Shown here piece after piece: positions 1 to 7,854 of a DNA stretch of 64,000 nucleotides. Positions within the stretch are counted from its first letter, which is position 1. Every line of letters begins with the position of its first letter. The notes under the pieces were generated by a model, which saw only the letters and a program-made list of their open reading frames with translations, did not search any database and was not told the DNA's origin. The translations under genes were made by a program, and so were the position numbers. Origin of the DNA: Burkholderiaceae bacterium (GTDB lineage: Bacteria; Pseudomonadota; Gammaproteobacteria; Burkholderiales; Burkholderiaceae_C); contig JACKLO010000013.1 of NCBI GenBank assembly GCA_024235915.1, positions 62,001 to 126,000 of the forward strand, written 5' to 3'.

Positions 1-545
1 TTTGGCTGCTTGAGTGCCGCCAGCGCCGCAAAGGGGTGCTCCTCGGCGGGCGCCTCCAGCGTGTCTTCTGGCAACGGCAACGGTTCAGGGCAGGTCTCGT
101 GCCGCGGCACCAGCGGCACCGCGAGGATCAGTTCATCCTCCACCAGCGGCAGCAGGTCGAGCCGGCCACGAGGCGGCAACGCCAGCACGTCCTCGTCGTC
201 GACATCCTCGTCCAGGCGTTCCGCCTCAGCCTCGTCGGCCACGAATCGGAAGCTGCGCGCCACCACCAGCGCTTCATCCACCGGCTGCAGGCAGCGCTGG
301 CAGGTCAGGCGTACCGCGGCGCGGGCCTGCAGTTGCAGCATCGGGTCGGCAGCGGCGCCGGCCACGGCGCGGCGTTCGCCTTCGACGCGCCAGTGCACCT
401 GCCCGTCACCAGCAGGTGCGGCATCACTGGTGAGGCGAGGCAGATCGGTCAGCGGCCAGTGGCCGTCGAGCGCGGCGGCATCGTCGGCCAGGCGCAGGAG
501 GTCGAGACGGCGCGCATCCTGGCGCGCGTCGTGAGGCTTGTTCAT
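1..545 (-). CDS. yceD: YceD family (DUF177) protein, 3' end outside the window
   Basis: The family is encoded next to rpmF and is linked to 23S rRNA and ribosome maturation; its exact activity is not known. About 181 codons are visible, starting MNKPHDARQD. The family's paired cysteines occur as CQRCLQ near residues 82-87, followed by the usual acidic stretch (EAERLDEDVDDED) and the C-terminal HPFAALAALK. The frame is still open at the window edge, and the family is normally only slightly longer, so only a few residues are missing. The gene is divergent from maf. A TACACT box lies 7 nt before the ATG. By analogy with other Burkholderiales, rpmF should follow to the left. Confidence 0.85.
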   Translation of the reverse strand, partial: MNKPHDARQDARRLDLLRLADDAAALDGHWPLTDLPRLTSDAAPAGDGQVHWRVEGERRAVAGAAADPMLQLQARAAVRLTCQRCLQPVDEALVVARSFRFVADEAEAERLDEDVDDEDVLALPPRGRLDLLPLVEDELILAVPLVPRHETCPEPLPLPEDTLEAPAEEHPFAALAALKQP

Positions 546-552
546 CGCAACC

Positions 553-570
553 AGTGTAGTCCGCGACAAT
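553..570. promoter_or_regulatory. Divergent yceD/maf -10 boxes
   Basis: On the minus strand TACACT (558 to 553) lies 7 nt upstream of the yceD ATG. On the plus strand GACAAT (565-570) lies 7 nt upstream of the maf ATG. Both transcripts would begin at or next to their start codons. The -35 region of each promoter must lie across the other, so the two probably exclude each other. Neither has a convincing -35 hexamer. Confidence 0.5.
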
Positions 571-577
571 CCCGGCG

Positions 578-1177
578 ATGCCCACGATGCCCCCGCTGAT
601 CCTCGGTTCGACCTCGCGCTACCGGCGCGAACTGCTCGCCCGGCTGCGCCTGCCTTTCGACGTGGCCGCCCCGGCGGTCGACGAGACCCCACGGCCTGGC
701 GAGGCCCCGGCCGACCTGGCGCTGCGCTTGGCGCTGGCCAAGGGCCGTGACGTGGCAGCACGGTATCCCGACGCCGTGGTCATCGGCGCCGACCAGGTCT
801 GCGACTTCGACGGCGAACCGATCGGCAAACCCGGCACGCATGAACGGGCCGTGGCCCAGCTGACGCGGCTTTCGGGCCGAACGGCGATGTTTCAAACGGC
901 GCTGGCTGTGCTGCGGCCTTCCACGGGCTTCGAGCGCGCGATGCTGGTGCCGGTTCGGGTGCAGTTCCGCGCCTTGTCGGCCGCCGAGATCGAGCGCTAC
1001 CTGAAGCTGGAGCAGCCCTACGACTGTGCCGGCAGCGCCAAGTGCGAGACCCTGGGCATCGCATTGCTGGACGCCATCCACAGCGATGACCCCACGGCGC
1101 TGGTGGGCCTGCCGCTGATCCGCACGGCCGCGCTGCTCCGCGAGGCCGGCCTCGACCCGATGATGCACGCGGCATGA
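578..1177 (+). CDS. maf: Maf/YceF-type nucleoside triphosphate pyrophosphatase
   Basis: Cytosolic house-cleaning enzyme that hydrolyses non-canonical or modified nucleoside triphosphates to the monophosphate and PPi; the YceF subgroup prefers m7GTP. The protein has 199 residues, the usual family length. The N-terminal signature LILGSTSRYRRELLARL is at residues 7-23, followed by the VDETP motif, the conserved GADQV near residue 70, and GKPGTHERA. Starting at ATG 578 gives MPTMPP; ATG 587 is possible. A GACAAT box 7 nt upstream of 578 favours 578 as a leaderless start. The stop overlaps the next gene's ATG by 4 nt (ATGA), so the two are translationally coupled. Confidence 0.9.
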   Translation: MPTMPPLILGSTSRYRRELLARLRLPFDVAAPAVDETPRPGEAPADLALRLALAKGRDVAARYPDAVVIGADQVCDFDGEPIGKPGTHERAVAQLTRLSGRTAMFQTALAVLRPSTGFERAMLVPVRVQFRALSAAEIERYLKLEQPYDCAGSAKCETLGIALLDAIHSDDPTALVGLPLIRTAALLREAGLDPMMHAA

Positions 1178-1995
1178 GCACGCTGGGACCTACGCCCGCC
1201 CACACACCTCAGCTCCGCAAGGACGACGGTGCGCCGGTGCACCCGGGCACCCTGTACCTGGTGCCGAACACGTTGGACCTGGGACTGGCGGCTGCCCCCC
1301 TGGACACCGTGCTGCCCGCGGCCGTGATCCAGGTGGCCGCGCGCCTGGGCCATTGGGCGGCGGAAGACGCCAAGACGGCACGCGCATTCCTCAAGCGTGT
1401 GGACGCGCTCGTGCCCCTGACCTTGCCGCTGCAGCAGATCGCGATGGCCGAACTGCCTCGCCCGCGCAAGGGCAGTGGCGAAGTGGTACCGGCCGCCGCG
1501 TGGCACGCCCTGCTGGCACCGGCATTGGCCGGTCACGATCTGGGCCTGATCTCCGAAGCTGGCCTGCCGGCCATCGCGGACCCGGGCGCCGCGTTGGTGG
1601 AAGCGGCCCATGCCGCGGGCGTGCCGGTGCAGCCGCTGGTCGGCCCCAGCGCGCTGATGCTGGCGCTGGCCGCCAGCGGGCTGGAGGGCCAGAGTTTTGC
1701 CTTCGTCGGCTATCTGCCCCAAGAGCCTGCCGCTCGTGTCGCACGGCTGCGCGAACTCGAAGCACTGTCGCGCCGCCAGCGACAGACGCAGCTGATGATC
1801 GAGACGCCCTATCGCAACGAGGCTTTGCTGCAGGCCATGCTGGACGCGCTGGCCTCGGACACCCGCCTGAGCGTCAGCGCCGGGCTGACCACGGCCGCAG
1901 CCTTCACCCGCAGTGCGCTGGTGGCGACATGGCGCACGCAACCATCGGCATTGCCGCCCCGCGTGCCAGCGGTGTTTGCCTTGCTGGCGCGATGA
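1174..1995 (+). CDS. RsmI-like SAM-dependent methyltransferase (tetrapyrrole methylase family)
   Basis: A 273-residue protein of the tetrapyrrole methylase superfamily, closest in look to the 16S rRNA ribose methylase RsmI, but the paralogue that Burkholderiales carry beside maf. Visible motifs are GTLYLVPNTLD near the N-terminus, ISEAGLPAIADPGA around residues 127-140, the VGPSALMLALAASGL segment and GYLPQEP. The RsmI-like IETPYRNEALL is near residue 210. The classic RsmI N-terminal GNLxDIT motif is replaced by PNTLDLG, so target and activity may differ. It is coupled to maf by a 4-nt overlap and converges on the sugar kinase with a single nucleotide between stop codons. Confidence 0.8.
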   Translation: MSTLGPTPAHTPQLRKDDGAPVHPGTLYLVPNTLDLGLAAAPLDTVLPAAVIQVAARLGHWAAEDAKTARAFLKRVDALVPLTLPLQQIAMAELPRPRKGSGEVVPAAAWHALLAPALAGHDLGLISEAGLPAIADPGAALVEAAHAAGVPVQPLVGPSALMLALAASGLEGQSFAFVGYLPQEPAARVARLRELEALSRRQRQTQLMIETPYRNEALLQAMLDALASDTRLSVSAGLTTAAAFTRSALVATWRTQPSALPPRVPAVFALLAR

Positions 1996-1996
1996 C

Positions 1997-2935
1997 TCAG
2001 AAGTTCAGCGCAGGCAGTTCGGCCCGCCGGGGCAGATCGGCACCACGCCGGCTGCAGGTGATGGCAGCGGCGGCCACGGCAAAGTCCAGCCAGGCGGCCA
2101 GCGCGCTGGCAGGCAACCCCTTCACGGCACCGGGGCGCAGTCGACCCGTCTCTGCCAGGCCGGTCAGCAAGGCCGCCTGGAAGGTGTCGCCAGCGCCCAC
2201 CGTGTCCACCACCGCCACGCGACGCCCCGGCACGTCCACGCGCCCGGCCGATGTCCAGCCGCTGGCCCCCTCGGCGCCGCGGGTGAGCACCACGGCCTCG
2301 ACACCCGCGGCCAGCCACTGCTGCGCCAATGTGTCCTCGTCGACGCCAGGCTGCAGACGGGACAGATCCTCGTCGCTGATCTTCAGCAGCTGGGTGCGCG
2401 GCAGCATCCAGTCCAAGGTGTCGCGCCAGCGTGCCACGTCGGGTTCCACATTCAGGCGGATGTTGGGGTCATAGGCCACCAAGACCCTGCCCTGCATGCG
2501 CTCGACCAGCGCACGCTGGGTGGACGCCACCGGCTCCACGACCATGGCGTAGGACCCGAACTGCACCGCCTGCACGTCGTCAGGCACCGCCCCGAGTGCA
2601 GACATCGGCATCAGCCGGTCAGCACAGCCCTGACCATAGAAGGCGTAGGACGGCACACCCTGCGCGTCCAGGCCAACCAGGCTCAGCGTGGTCGGCGCGT
2701 CGATGCGGGGCGCGCAGGCCAGGCTGACGCCCTCCTCCGCCAGCGCGCGGGCCAATCGGTCACCCAGAAATCCGGTGGACAAGGCGCCGAAGAAGGCCAC
2801 CGGCTGCCCCATGCGGGCCAGACCACTGGCCACATTCAACGGTGACCCGCCGATGCGGCCGTCCAGCAACATGCCGGTGGGCGTGTCGGCGGTGGCGAAG
2901 ACGTCCATCAGCGCTTCGCCGCAGACCAAGAACAT
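1997..2935 (-). CDS. PfkB-family carbohydrate kinase (fructokinase-like)
   Basis: Cytosolic ribokinase-fold sugar kinase of 312 residues. The first PfkB signature appears as IGGSPLNVASGLARMG (about 28-43). The second is VVDTVGAGDTFQAALLTGL near residue 242, with the catalytic Asp in GAGDTF. The sequence resembles ScrK/fructokinases, but the substrate cannot be read from it. The start at 2935 is supported by GAGGGGAG six nt upstream. It is divergent from a ROK regulator with a palindrome in the shared 160-bp region, so it is probably that regulator's target. Confidence 0.85.
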   Translation of the reverse strand: MFLVCGEALMDVFATADTPTGMLLDGRIGGSPLNVASGLARMGQPVAFFGALSTGFLGDRLARALAEEGVSLACAPRIDAPTTLSLVGLDAQGVPSYAFYGQGCADRLMPMSALGAVPDDVQAVQFGSYAMVVEPVASTQRALVERMQGRVLVAYDPNIRLNVEPDVARWRDTLDWMLPRTQLLKISDEDLSRLQPGVDEDTLAQQWLAAGVEAVVLTRGAEGASGWTSAGRVDVPGRRVAVVDTVGAGDTFQAALLTGLAETGRLRPGAVKGLPASALAAWLDFAVAAAAITCSRRGADLPRRAELPALNF

Positions 2936-3004
2936 GAAGGCTCCCCTCGAGGCAATTCGATCCCGATGATGGCGTGCCGGACGAAGGTGCCACCGCGGGG
3001 CTTT

Positions 3005-3032
3005 CCATTAATCACTCGTCGTGATTTATTGG
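3005..3032. promoter_or_regulatory. Palindromic operator candidate between pfkB-type kinase and ROK gene
   Basis: A perfect inverted repeat AATCAC (3010-3015) / GTGATT (3021-3026) with spacer TCGTC. It extends imperfectly to CCATTAATCAC / GTGATTTATTGG. It is AT-rich in a very GC-rich region and lies where the -35 element of a CACAAT promoter (3044-3049) would be. It is a good candidate binding site for the divergently encoded ROK repressor. Confidence 0.55.
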
Positions 3033-3043
3033 TCGCGCCATTC

Positions 3044-3049
3044 CACAAT
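3044..3049 (+). promoter_or_regulatory. -10 box (CACAAT) for the ROK transcription unit
   Basis: CACAAT lies 8 nt before ATG 3058, which opens a 13-codon leader ORF ending at the ROK start codon. The expected -35 position (about 3021-3026) falls on the right arm of the palindrome, consistent with autoregulation. Confidence 0.4.
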
Positions 3050-3057
3050 CGACGCCC

Positions 3058-3099
3058 ATGCCCTCGGCTGCCATGACGATCACCGCCCCCGCCTCATGA
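3058..3099 (+). CDS. Possible 13-residue leader peptide coupled to the ROK gene
   Basis: A small ORF reading MPSAAMTITAPAS starts 8 nt after a CACAAT box. Its TGA (3097-3099) overlaps the ATG (3096) of the ROK gene in the ATGA arrangement this genome uses repeatedly for coupled genes. No ribosome-binding site is visible ahead of either ATG, so a leaderless mini-ORF feeding ribosomes into the ROK start would explain translation. It may equally be chance, since 13-codon ORFs are common. No composition evidence is possible at this length. Confidence 0.35.
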   Translation: MPSAAMTITAPAS

Positions 3100-4298
3100 C
3101 CCCGATGCCCCCACGCGGCTCCAGCCAGGGCGGCCTGCGGCAGTACAACGAACGTGTGGTGTTGCAGGCGCTGCGCCTCCATGGCCCCCTGCCCGCCGCG
3201 GAACTGGCGCGGCTGACACAGTTGACCGCGCAGACGATCTCGATGATCACGCGGCGGCTGCTGGACGACGGCCTGCTGCGCAAGGGGGTACCGTTGCGCG
3301 GCCGGGTGGGCCAGCCGTCCGTGCCGCTGTCGTTGGCCCCGGACGGCGCCTTCGCCCTCGGCATCAAGGTCGGGCGGCGCAGCCTCGACCTGTTTCTGAT
3401 GGACTTCGCCGGCGCAGTACTGGAGCGCTGGAGCGTTGGCCATCACTTCCCCGACCCGGATCGGCTGCTGCCCGAAATCACCACCCGGGTGGCCGACGCG
3501 CGCCGTCGGCTGGGCAATGGCCGCCGCGATCGCCTGCAAGGCATCGGCATCGCGCAGCCGCTGCAGTTGTCGTCCTGGCACGAACTGCTGGGCGCCGATG
3601 CCGAGGTGGCCGCCAAGTGGGACCGGGTGGACCTGCGCGCCGAGGTCGAGGCCCGAACCGGTGTGACTACACACCTGCTCAAGGACACGGCGGCCGCCTG
3701 TCTGGCCGAACTGGTCGTCGGGCGCGGCCAGGGCCTGCGCAGCTATCTCTACGTGTTCGTGGACACCTTCGTCGGCGGCGGCCTGGTGCTGGACCACCAA
3801 TTGCACAGCGGGCACCAAGGCAACGCCGGTGCCGTCGGCTCGTTGCCGCTCGCGCGCAGCGTCCACGATGGCGCCCCCCCCGCGCAGTTGCTCAGCGTGG
3901 CCTCGCTGGTGACGCTGGAGCAAGCCTGGCGCAGAGCCGGCCTGGCCGACAGTGCCGCCACCGACGGTCGCGCGATGTCAGGCGCCTGGGCGGCCATCAC
4001 CCGCCAGTGGCTGGATGAGGCGGCCGCCGGGCTGGCATTGGCCGCAGACAGCGCCGCCTGCTTGCTGGACCTGGACGCCGTGGTGATCGACGGCGCCTTC
4101 AGCCCCGACCTGCGCGACGCCCTGGTGGCCGCCACGCAACAGGCCTTGAATCGCCACGATGGGCGAGGTGCGATGCGGCCGTCGCTGGTCAGCGGCAGCC
4201 TGGGCGCGGACGCGGGTGCACTGGGCGGCGCCTGGTTGCCGCTGGTGGTGAACTTCGCGCCGGACCGGGCGCTGTTCCTGAAGGCAGACAGGGCCTGA
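3096..4298 (+). CDS. ROK-family transcriptional regulator
   Basis: A NagC/Mlc-type regulator of 400 residues. An N-terminal winged helix (VVLQALRLHGPLPAAELARL, then a recognition helix TAQTISMITRRLLDDGLL, about residues 17-60) is joined to a ROK sugar-kinase-like domain (GAFALGIKVGRRSLDLFLMD; the VDTFVGGGLVL segment near 230; GNAGAVGSLP). The CxCGxxGCxE zinc motif typical of many ROK proteins is not visible. The frame is open further upstream to a GTG at 3021, but that codon sits inside the palindromic operator, so ATG 3096 (MTPMPPRGSS) is chosen. It is divergent from the sugar kinase and probably represses it in response to its substrate. Confidence 0.85.
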   Translation: MTPMPPRGSSQGGLRQYNERVVLQALRLHGPLPAAELARLTQLTAQTISMITRRLLDDGLLRKGVPLRGRVGQPSVPLSLAPDGAFALGIKVGRRSLDLFLMDFAGAVLERWSVGHHFPDPDRLLPEITTRVADARRRLGNGRRDRLQGIGIAQPLQLSSWHELLGADAEVAAKWDRVDLRAEVEARTGVTTHLLKDTAAACLAELVVGRGQGLRSYLYVFVDTFVGGGLVLDHQLHSGHQGNAGAVGSLPLARSVHDGAPPAQLLSVASLVTLEQAWRRAGLADSAATDGRAMSGAWAAITRQWLDEAAAGLALAADSAACLLDLDAVVIDGAFSPDLRDALVAATQQALNRHDGRGAMRPSLVSGSLGADAGALGGAWLPLVVNFAPDRALFLKADRA

Positions 4299-4324
4299 TC
4301 GGTGCCACGCCCTGCCTGAGGTGA

Positions 4325-5824
4325 TCAGCCGTTCCCGCCCAGCAATGACGCCACCTTGCGCTTGGGCCGGATGTTCGGCGTCCTGCCGGCTGCCGGCGCG
4401 GCCGCGGAACGCGTGGCTTCCCAGGCCGGCGGCTCATCGCGAGCCGGCGCCTCATAGGGTTTGTCGAACAACGGGTCGCCGCGCGACGCCTCGCTGACCA
4501 TGCGGCCCGGCCGCACCGGCGTGTTGCCCTTGGCCAGGCGCACGAAATCGTCGTCGCGCGAGCGGCGGGCGCTGTGGCGCTCGCCGCGCTCCACGCGGTC
4601 GCTGGGTTCGTCACGCCGGCGGCGCGGGGCCTCGTCGAGTTCGAACGGTTCGAGCTCGATCTTCTTCTTGATGAGTTTCTCGATCTCGCCGGTCAGCCGC
4701 GTGTCGTCGCGCGAGACCAGCGTCACCGCCAGGCCCGATGCGCCGGCACGGCCAGTGCGGCCGATGCGGTGCACGTAGTCCTCGGCGTTGAAGGGCACGT
4801 CGAAGTTGAAGACCGCCGGCAGGTCGGCGATGTCCAGGCCGCGCGCGGCCACGTCCGTGGCCACCAGCAGGTCCACCTCGCCGGCCTTGAAGGCGGCCAG
4901 CGCCTTCAGGCGCTCGTCCTGGCTCTTGTCGCCGTGCAGCGCCTGGGTCTTGAGGCCGTCCCGCTCGAAGGCCCGCGCCAGCCGCGCGGCACCCAGCTTG
5001 GAGTTGACGAAGATGATGGCCTGGGCCAGTTCACGGTCGCGCAGGATCTGGCGGATGACGGCGCGCTTGTCGTCCGCGTCGGCACTGTAGAAGCGCTGCT
5101 CGACGGTGGACGCGGTGGCGTTGGGCCGCGCCACCTCCACCAGCACCGGGTCCTGCAGGTAGCTGGACGCCAGCTTCTTGATCTCGGGGCTGAAGGTGGC
5201 GCTGAACAGCAGCGTCTGCCGCGCCTTGGGCAGGAACGACAGGATGCGCTGCAGGTCGGGCAGGAAGCCGATGTCGAGCATGCGGTCGGCTTCGTCGAGC
5301 ACCACGTACTCCACCTGGTTCAGGATCGCGTTCTTGGCCTCGATGTGGTCCAGCAAGCGGCCCGGGGTGGCGATCAGCACCTCAACGCCGCCCTTGAGCT
5401 GCAGCGTCTGCGGCTTCATGTCCACACCGCCGAACACCACGGCCGAACGCAGCTTGGTGTGCTGCGCGTAGTTCTTGACGTTGACCGCCACCTGGTCCGC
5501 CAGTTCGCGCGTGGGCGCCAGCACCAGGGCGCGCACCGGGTGCCGCGCCGGCGACATGCTGGCGTTCTCGTGCTTGAGCATGCGCTGCAACAGCGGGATC
5601 GTGAAGGCCGCCGTCTTGCCGGTGCCGGTCTGGGCGGCGCCCATCACGTCGCGGCCGGCCAGCACGATGGGGATCGCCTTGGCCTGGATGGGCGTCATGG
5701 CCGTGTAGCCGGAGTCGGCCACGGCCTTCAGGAGCTTGGGGTCGAGCGGGAGGGTGTCGAAGCGCGGCGCGGGAGCGGCCGGGGGTGACCCGGCTTCGGC
5801 GCCGACCGCAGGGGTGTCGGTCAT
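4325..5824 (-). CDS. rhlE: DEAD-box ATP-dependent RNA helicase, RhlE type
   Basis: Cytosolic RNA helicase for ribosome assembly and RNA turnover, 499 residues. All core motifs are present: Q motif (about 42-47), Walker A AQTGTGKT (64-71), PTRELADQV (104-112), TPGRLLDH (153-160), DEAD (177-180), SAT (208-210), TDVAARGLDIADLP (323-336) and HRIGRTGR (352-359). The C-terminal 100 residues are a basic, low-complexity tail (RRRRDEPSDRVERGE) ending in NIRPKRKVASLLGGNG. The start ATG overlaps the stop of the WecA-like gene by 4 nt, so the two are co-transcribed, an unusual partnership. It converges on the ROK gene. Confidence 0.93.
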   Translation of the reverse strand: MTDTPAVGAEAGSPPAAPAPRFDTLPLDPKLLKAVADSGYTAMTPIQAKAIPIVLAGRDVMGAAQTGTGKTAAFTIPLLQRMLKHENASMSPARHPVRALVLAPTRELADQVAVNVKNYAQHTKLRSAVVFGGVDMKPQTLQLKGGVEVLIATPGRLLDHIEAKNAILNQVEYVVLDEADRMLDIGFLPDLQRILSFLPKARQTLLFSATFSPEIKKLASSYLQDPVLVEVARPNATASTVEQRFYSADADDKRAVIRQILRDRELAQAIIFVNSKLGAARLARAFERDGLKTQALHGDKSQDERLKALAAFKAGEVDLLVATDVAARGLDIADLPAVFNFDVPFNAEDYVHRIGRTGRAGASGLAVTLVSRDDTRLTGEIEKLIKKKIELEPFELDEAPRRRRDEPSDRVERGERHSARRSRDDDFVRLAKGNTPVRPGRMVSEASRGDPLFDKPYEAPARDEPPAWEATRSAAAPAAGRTPNIRPKRKVASLLGGNG

Positions 5825-6969
5825 GTCTCCGGATTATCCCTCGCATCGGCCGGCCGCGTGTCCAGGGGCATCGGGCGGGAGCCGAACAGACGCAACACGC
5901 GCGGCGCCCGGAAGCGGACGATGCGCCAGTACAACGCCAAGTAGCCCAGGCCGAACAAGGCCAGGAAGAGGCCTATCCACAGACTGTTGTCCCAAAACAA
6001 CACCGCCGGCACCACCGAGAACATGCACATCACCCACAGGTAGGGTGAGGTCATGGAATTGCGGCGGGTCAGCTCGCGCGCGGTTCGCTCCCCAGCCGCC
6101 CAGCGCAGCACCCTCCGGTAGATCAGACTGTGCAGATGCACGCCGTCTGGCATGCCCACCGCACGCAGGTGCAGCACGCGACGCCGGTAGACGGAGAACA
6201 GCGTCTCGAAGATGGGATAGAAGCACAGCAGCAGCGGGAACAGGGGCGACACCTCGGGGTTGCGTGCGATCAGCAGCAACGAAAGCTCGGCCACGTAGAA
6301 CCCCAGGAAGTACGCACCGCCATCGCCCAGGAAGACCAGGCCGGCCGGAAAGTTCCAGACGAAGAAGCCGAACACGGCGCCGATGCCGGCCAGCGCCAGC
6401 CAGCCGACAGCCGGGTCGCCCACATCGAAGGCCACCGACGCCAGGCCCATCAGCATGATCGCCACGCACATCGCCGCCAGGCCATTGAAGCCGTCGATGA
6501 TGTTGATGGCGTTGGAAACGCCTGTGACCGTGAACACGGTGAGCATCATCGAGCCCGCCGTGAACGTCACCACCCAGTCCAGCCCGGGCAGGTCGGTGCG
6601 GGTGATATTGGTGCCCAGGAACACGGCGGCCAAGGCGGCGGACAGGGCGCCAAACAGCAACCGGCGGCGGGGGCTGAGCTGCTTGGTGACGTCCTCGACC
6701 AGGCCGGCGCCCAGCACCGGCAGGCTGCACGCCACGAGCACCAGACCCAAGGTGCGGGCCTCGGCATGCCCACGCATGCCGGCCAGCATGGCCAGCAGCA
6801 GCGCACCGACCACGGCCAGCCCGCCCACCCGAGGCACGGCGCGGGCGTGGAACTTCTGAGGGCCGAGAACGTCGTGGTCGTGCGTGAGCGTCGGATGGCG
6901 ATTCGCCCAGCGAATCACGCCCAAGGTCAGACCGCATGACGCCAGCAGTGCAACAAGCAGGGCGGACAC
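5821..6969 (-). CDS. WecA/MraY-family undecaprenyl-phosphate sugar-1-phosphate transferase
   Basis: Multi-pass inner-membrane enzyme that transfers a sugar-1-phosphate (typically GlcNAc-1-P) from a UDP-sugar to undecaprenyl phosphate. Diagnostic motifs are KFHARAVPRVGG near residue 40, SNAINIIDGFNGLAAM near 155 and FLGDGGAYFLGF near 215, separated by hydrophobic spans. The frame is open to 7218 and an ATG at 7041 would add 24 residues, but that ATG overlaps the kpsM start on the other strand. GTG 6969 gives 382 residues starting in the first membrane span, and a TACACT box (6977-6982) lies 7 nt upstream of it. With wecB and wecC nearby it could start an ECA-like GlcNAc-ManNAcA lipid intermediate. 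Confidence 0.85.
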   Translation of the reverse strand: MSALLVALLASCGLTLGVIRWANRHPTLTHDHDVLGPQKFHARAVPRVGGLAVVGALLLAMLAGMRGHAEARTLGLVLVACSLPVLGAGLVEDVTKQLSPRRRLLFGALSAALAAVFLGTNITRTDLPGLDWVVTFTAGSMMLTVFTVTGVSNAINIIDGFNGLAAMCVAIMLMGLASVAFDVGDPAVGWLALAGIGAVFGFFVWNFPAGLVFLGDGGAYFLGFYVAELSLLLIARNPEVSPLFPLLLCFYPIFETLFSVYRRRVLHLRAVGMPDGVHLHSLIYRRVLRWAAGERTARELTRRNSMTSPYLWVMCMFSVVPAVLFWDNSLWIGLFLALFGLGYLALYWRIVRFRAPRVLRLFGSRPMPLDTRPADARDNPET

Positions 6970-6976
6970 GGCGGCG

Positions 6977-6982
6977 AGTGTA
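6977..6982 (-). promoter_or_regulatory. -10 box (TACACT) of the WecA-like/rhlE operon
   Basis: On the minus strand TACACT is followed by 7 nt and the GTG start at 6969. This is the same geometry as at yceD, ubiH and ppk1 in this window and implies a leaderless mRNA. It is the main reason for choosing GTG 6969 over ATG 7041. Confidence 0.45.
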
Positions 6983-7023
6983 GCGACGGCCCGGCGGGCC
7001 CCGGGCCGTTGGAAACGATCGCG

Positions 7024-7029
7024 CACAAT
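7024..7029 (+). promoter_or_regulatory. -10 box (CACAAT) of the capsule operon at kpsM
   Basis: CACAAT lies 10 nt upstream of the kpsM ATG at 7040. It is the only promoter-like element visible ahead of the capsule export genes; no clear -35 hexamer is seen. Confidence 0.35.
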
Positions 7030-7039
7030 CGCGGTCGGC

Positions 7040-7849
7040 ATGAAGTTACCGCCGCGCGTCGTCCGTCGCCATCGCAGCCCCTGGCAAGTCCACAGGTCGG
7101 TGCTGTTCGCCCTGTTCATGCGCGAATTGCGCACGCGCCTGGGCGGCCGCTGGCTCGGCATGCTCTGGCTGGTTGGCGAACCCCTGGCCCACGTGCTGCT
7201 GATGCTGGCCATCTTCACCTACGTGCGAAACGTCTCTGCGCGCCACACCGACTTCCCGTTGTTCCTGGTCACCGGGCTGCTGCCCTTCTTCATGTTCCGC
7301 AACCTGTCGCTGCGCCTGGCGGACGCCATCGCGTCCAATCGCGGGCTGTTCAGCTACCGGCAGGTCAAGCCGATCGACACGCTGGTTGCGCGCGCTTCGG
7401 TCGAGACGGTGCTCCACAGCGCCGTCTACGCTGCGGCACTGCTGCTGTTGGCCTGGTGGGGGCTGCCTGCGCTGCCGCATGCCCCCCTGGAGTTGATGCT
7501 GGCCAGCATCAACCTGGTGATGCTGGGCCTGGGCATCGGTCTCGTGCTGGCCGTGGCCTGCCACGGCAGGCCACGCCTGCGGGCGGCCGTGGGCCTGGTC
7601 TTCCTGCCGCTGTACCTGGCCTCCGGCGTGATCTTCTCGATCGAGTCGACGCCACCGGATGTTCGCGCCTGGCTGATGCTCAACCCCGTGGCGCACCTGA
7701 TCGACCTGTCGCGGACCTTCTTCATTGCCGGGCATTTCCGCATGGCCGAGACCTCCATGGCCTACTCGGCCGCCTGGGCGCTGGCAGCGACGGCTTTGGG
7801 GCTGAGCCTGTACCGCGTCGACCGCCACCGGTTGATCACCCGCGACTGA
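7040..7849 (+). CDS. kpsM: Capsule polysaccharide ABC-2 transporter permease, KpsM-like
   Basis: Inner-membrane permease that carries a lipid-linked capsular glycan across the membrane with the adjacent ATPase. It has 269 residues, as usual for KpsM. An N-terminal amphipathic arm (WQVHRSVLFALFMRELRTRLGG in two parts, ending GRWLGMLWLVGEPLAHVLL) is followed by six hydrophobic segments. Near the end is the family's NPVAHLIDLSRTFF motif. The ORF is open to 6884, but ATG 7040 (MKLPPRVVRRH) fits the family and follows a CACAAT box. It is followed after 5 nt by the kpsT homologue. Confidence 0.88.
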   Translation: MKLPPRVVRRHRSPWQVHRSVLFALFMRELRTRLGGRWLGMLWLVGEPLAHVLLMLAIFTYVRNVSARHTDFPLFLVTGLLPFFMFRNLSLRLADAIASNRGLFSYRQVKPIDTLVARASVETVLHSAVYAAALLLLAWWGLPALPHAPLELMLASINLVMLGLGIGLVLAVACHGRPRLRAAVGLVFLPLYLASGVIFSIESTPPDVRAWLMLNPVAHLIDLSRTFFIAGHFRMAETSMAYSAAWALAATALGLSLYRVDRHRLITRD

Positions 7850-7854
7850 CCGCG

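Noticed and set aside
3021..3095. Longer ROK protein from GTG 3021
   Set aside because: The added 25 residues look unlike the family, and the GTG lies inside the palindromic operator and upstream of the likely promoter.
6970..7041. Longer WecA-like protein from ATG 7041
   Set aside because: It would place the start codon over the kpsM start on the opposite strand; GTG 6969 has a promoter-like box in the position this genome repeats.
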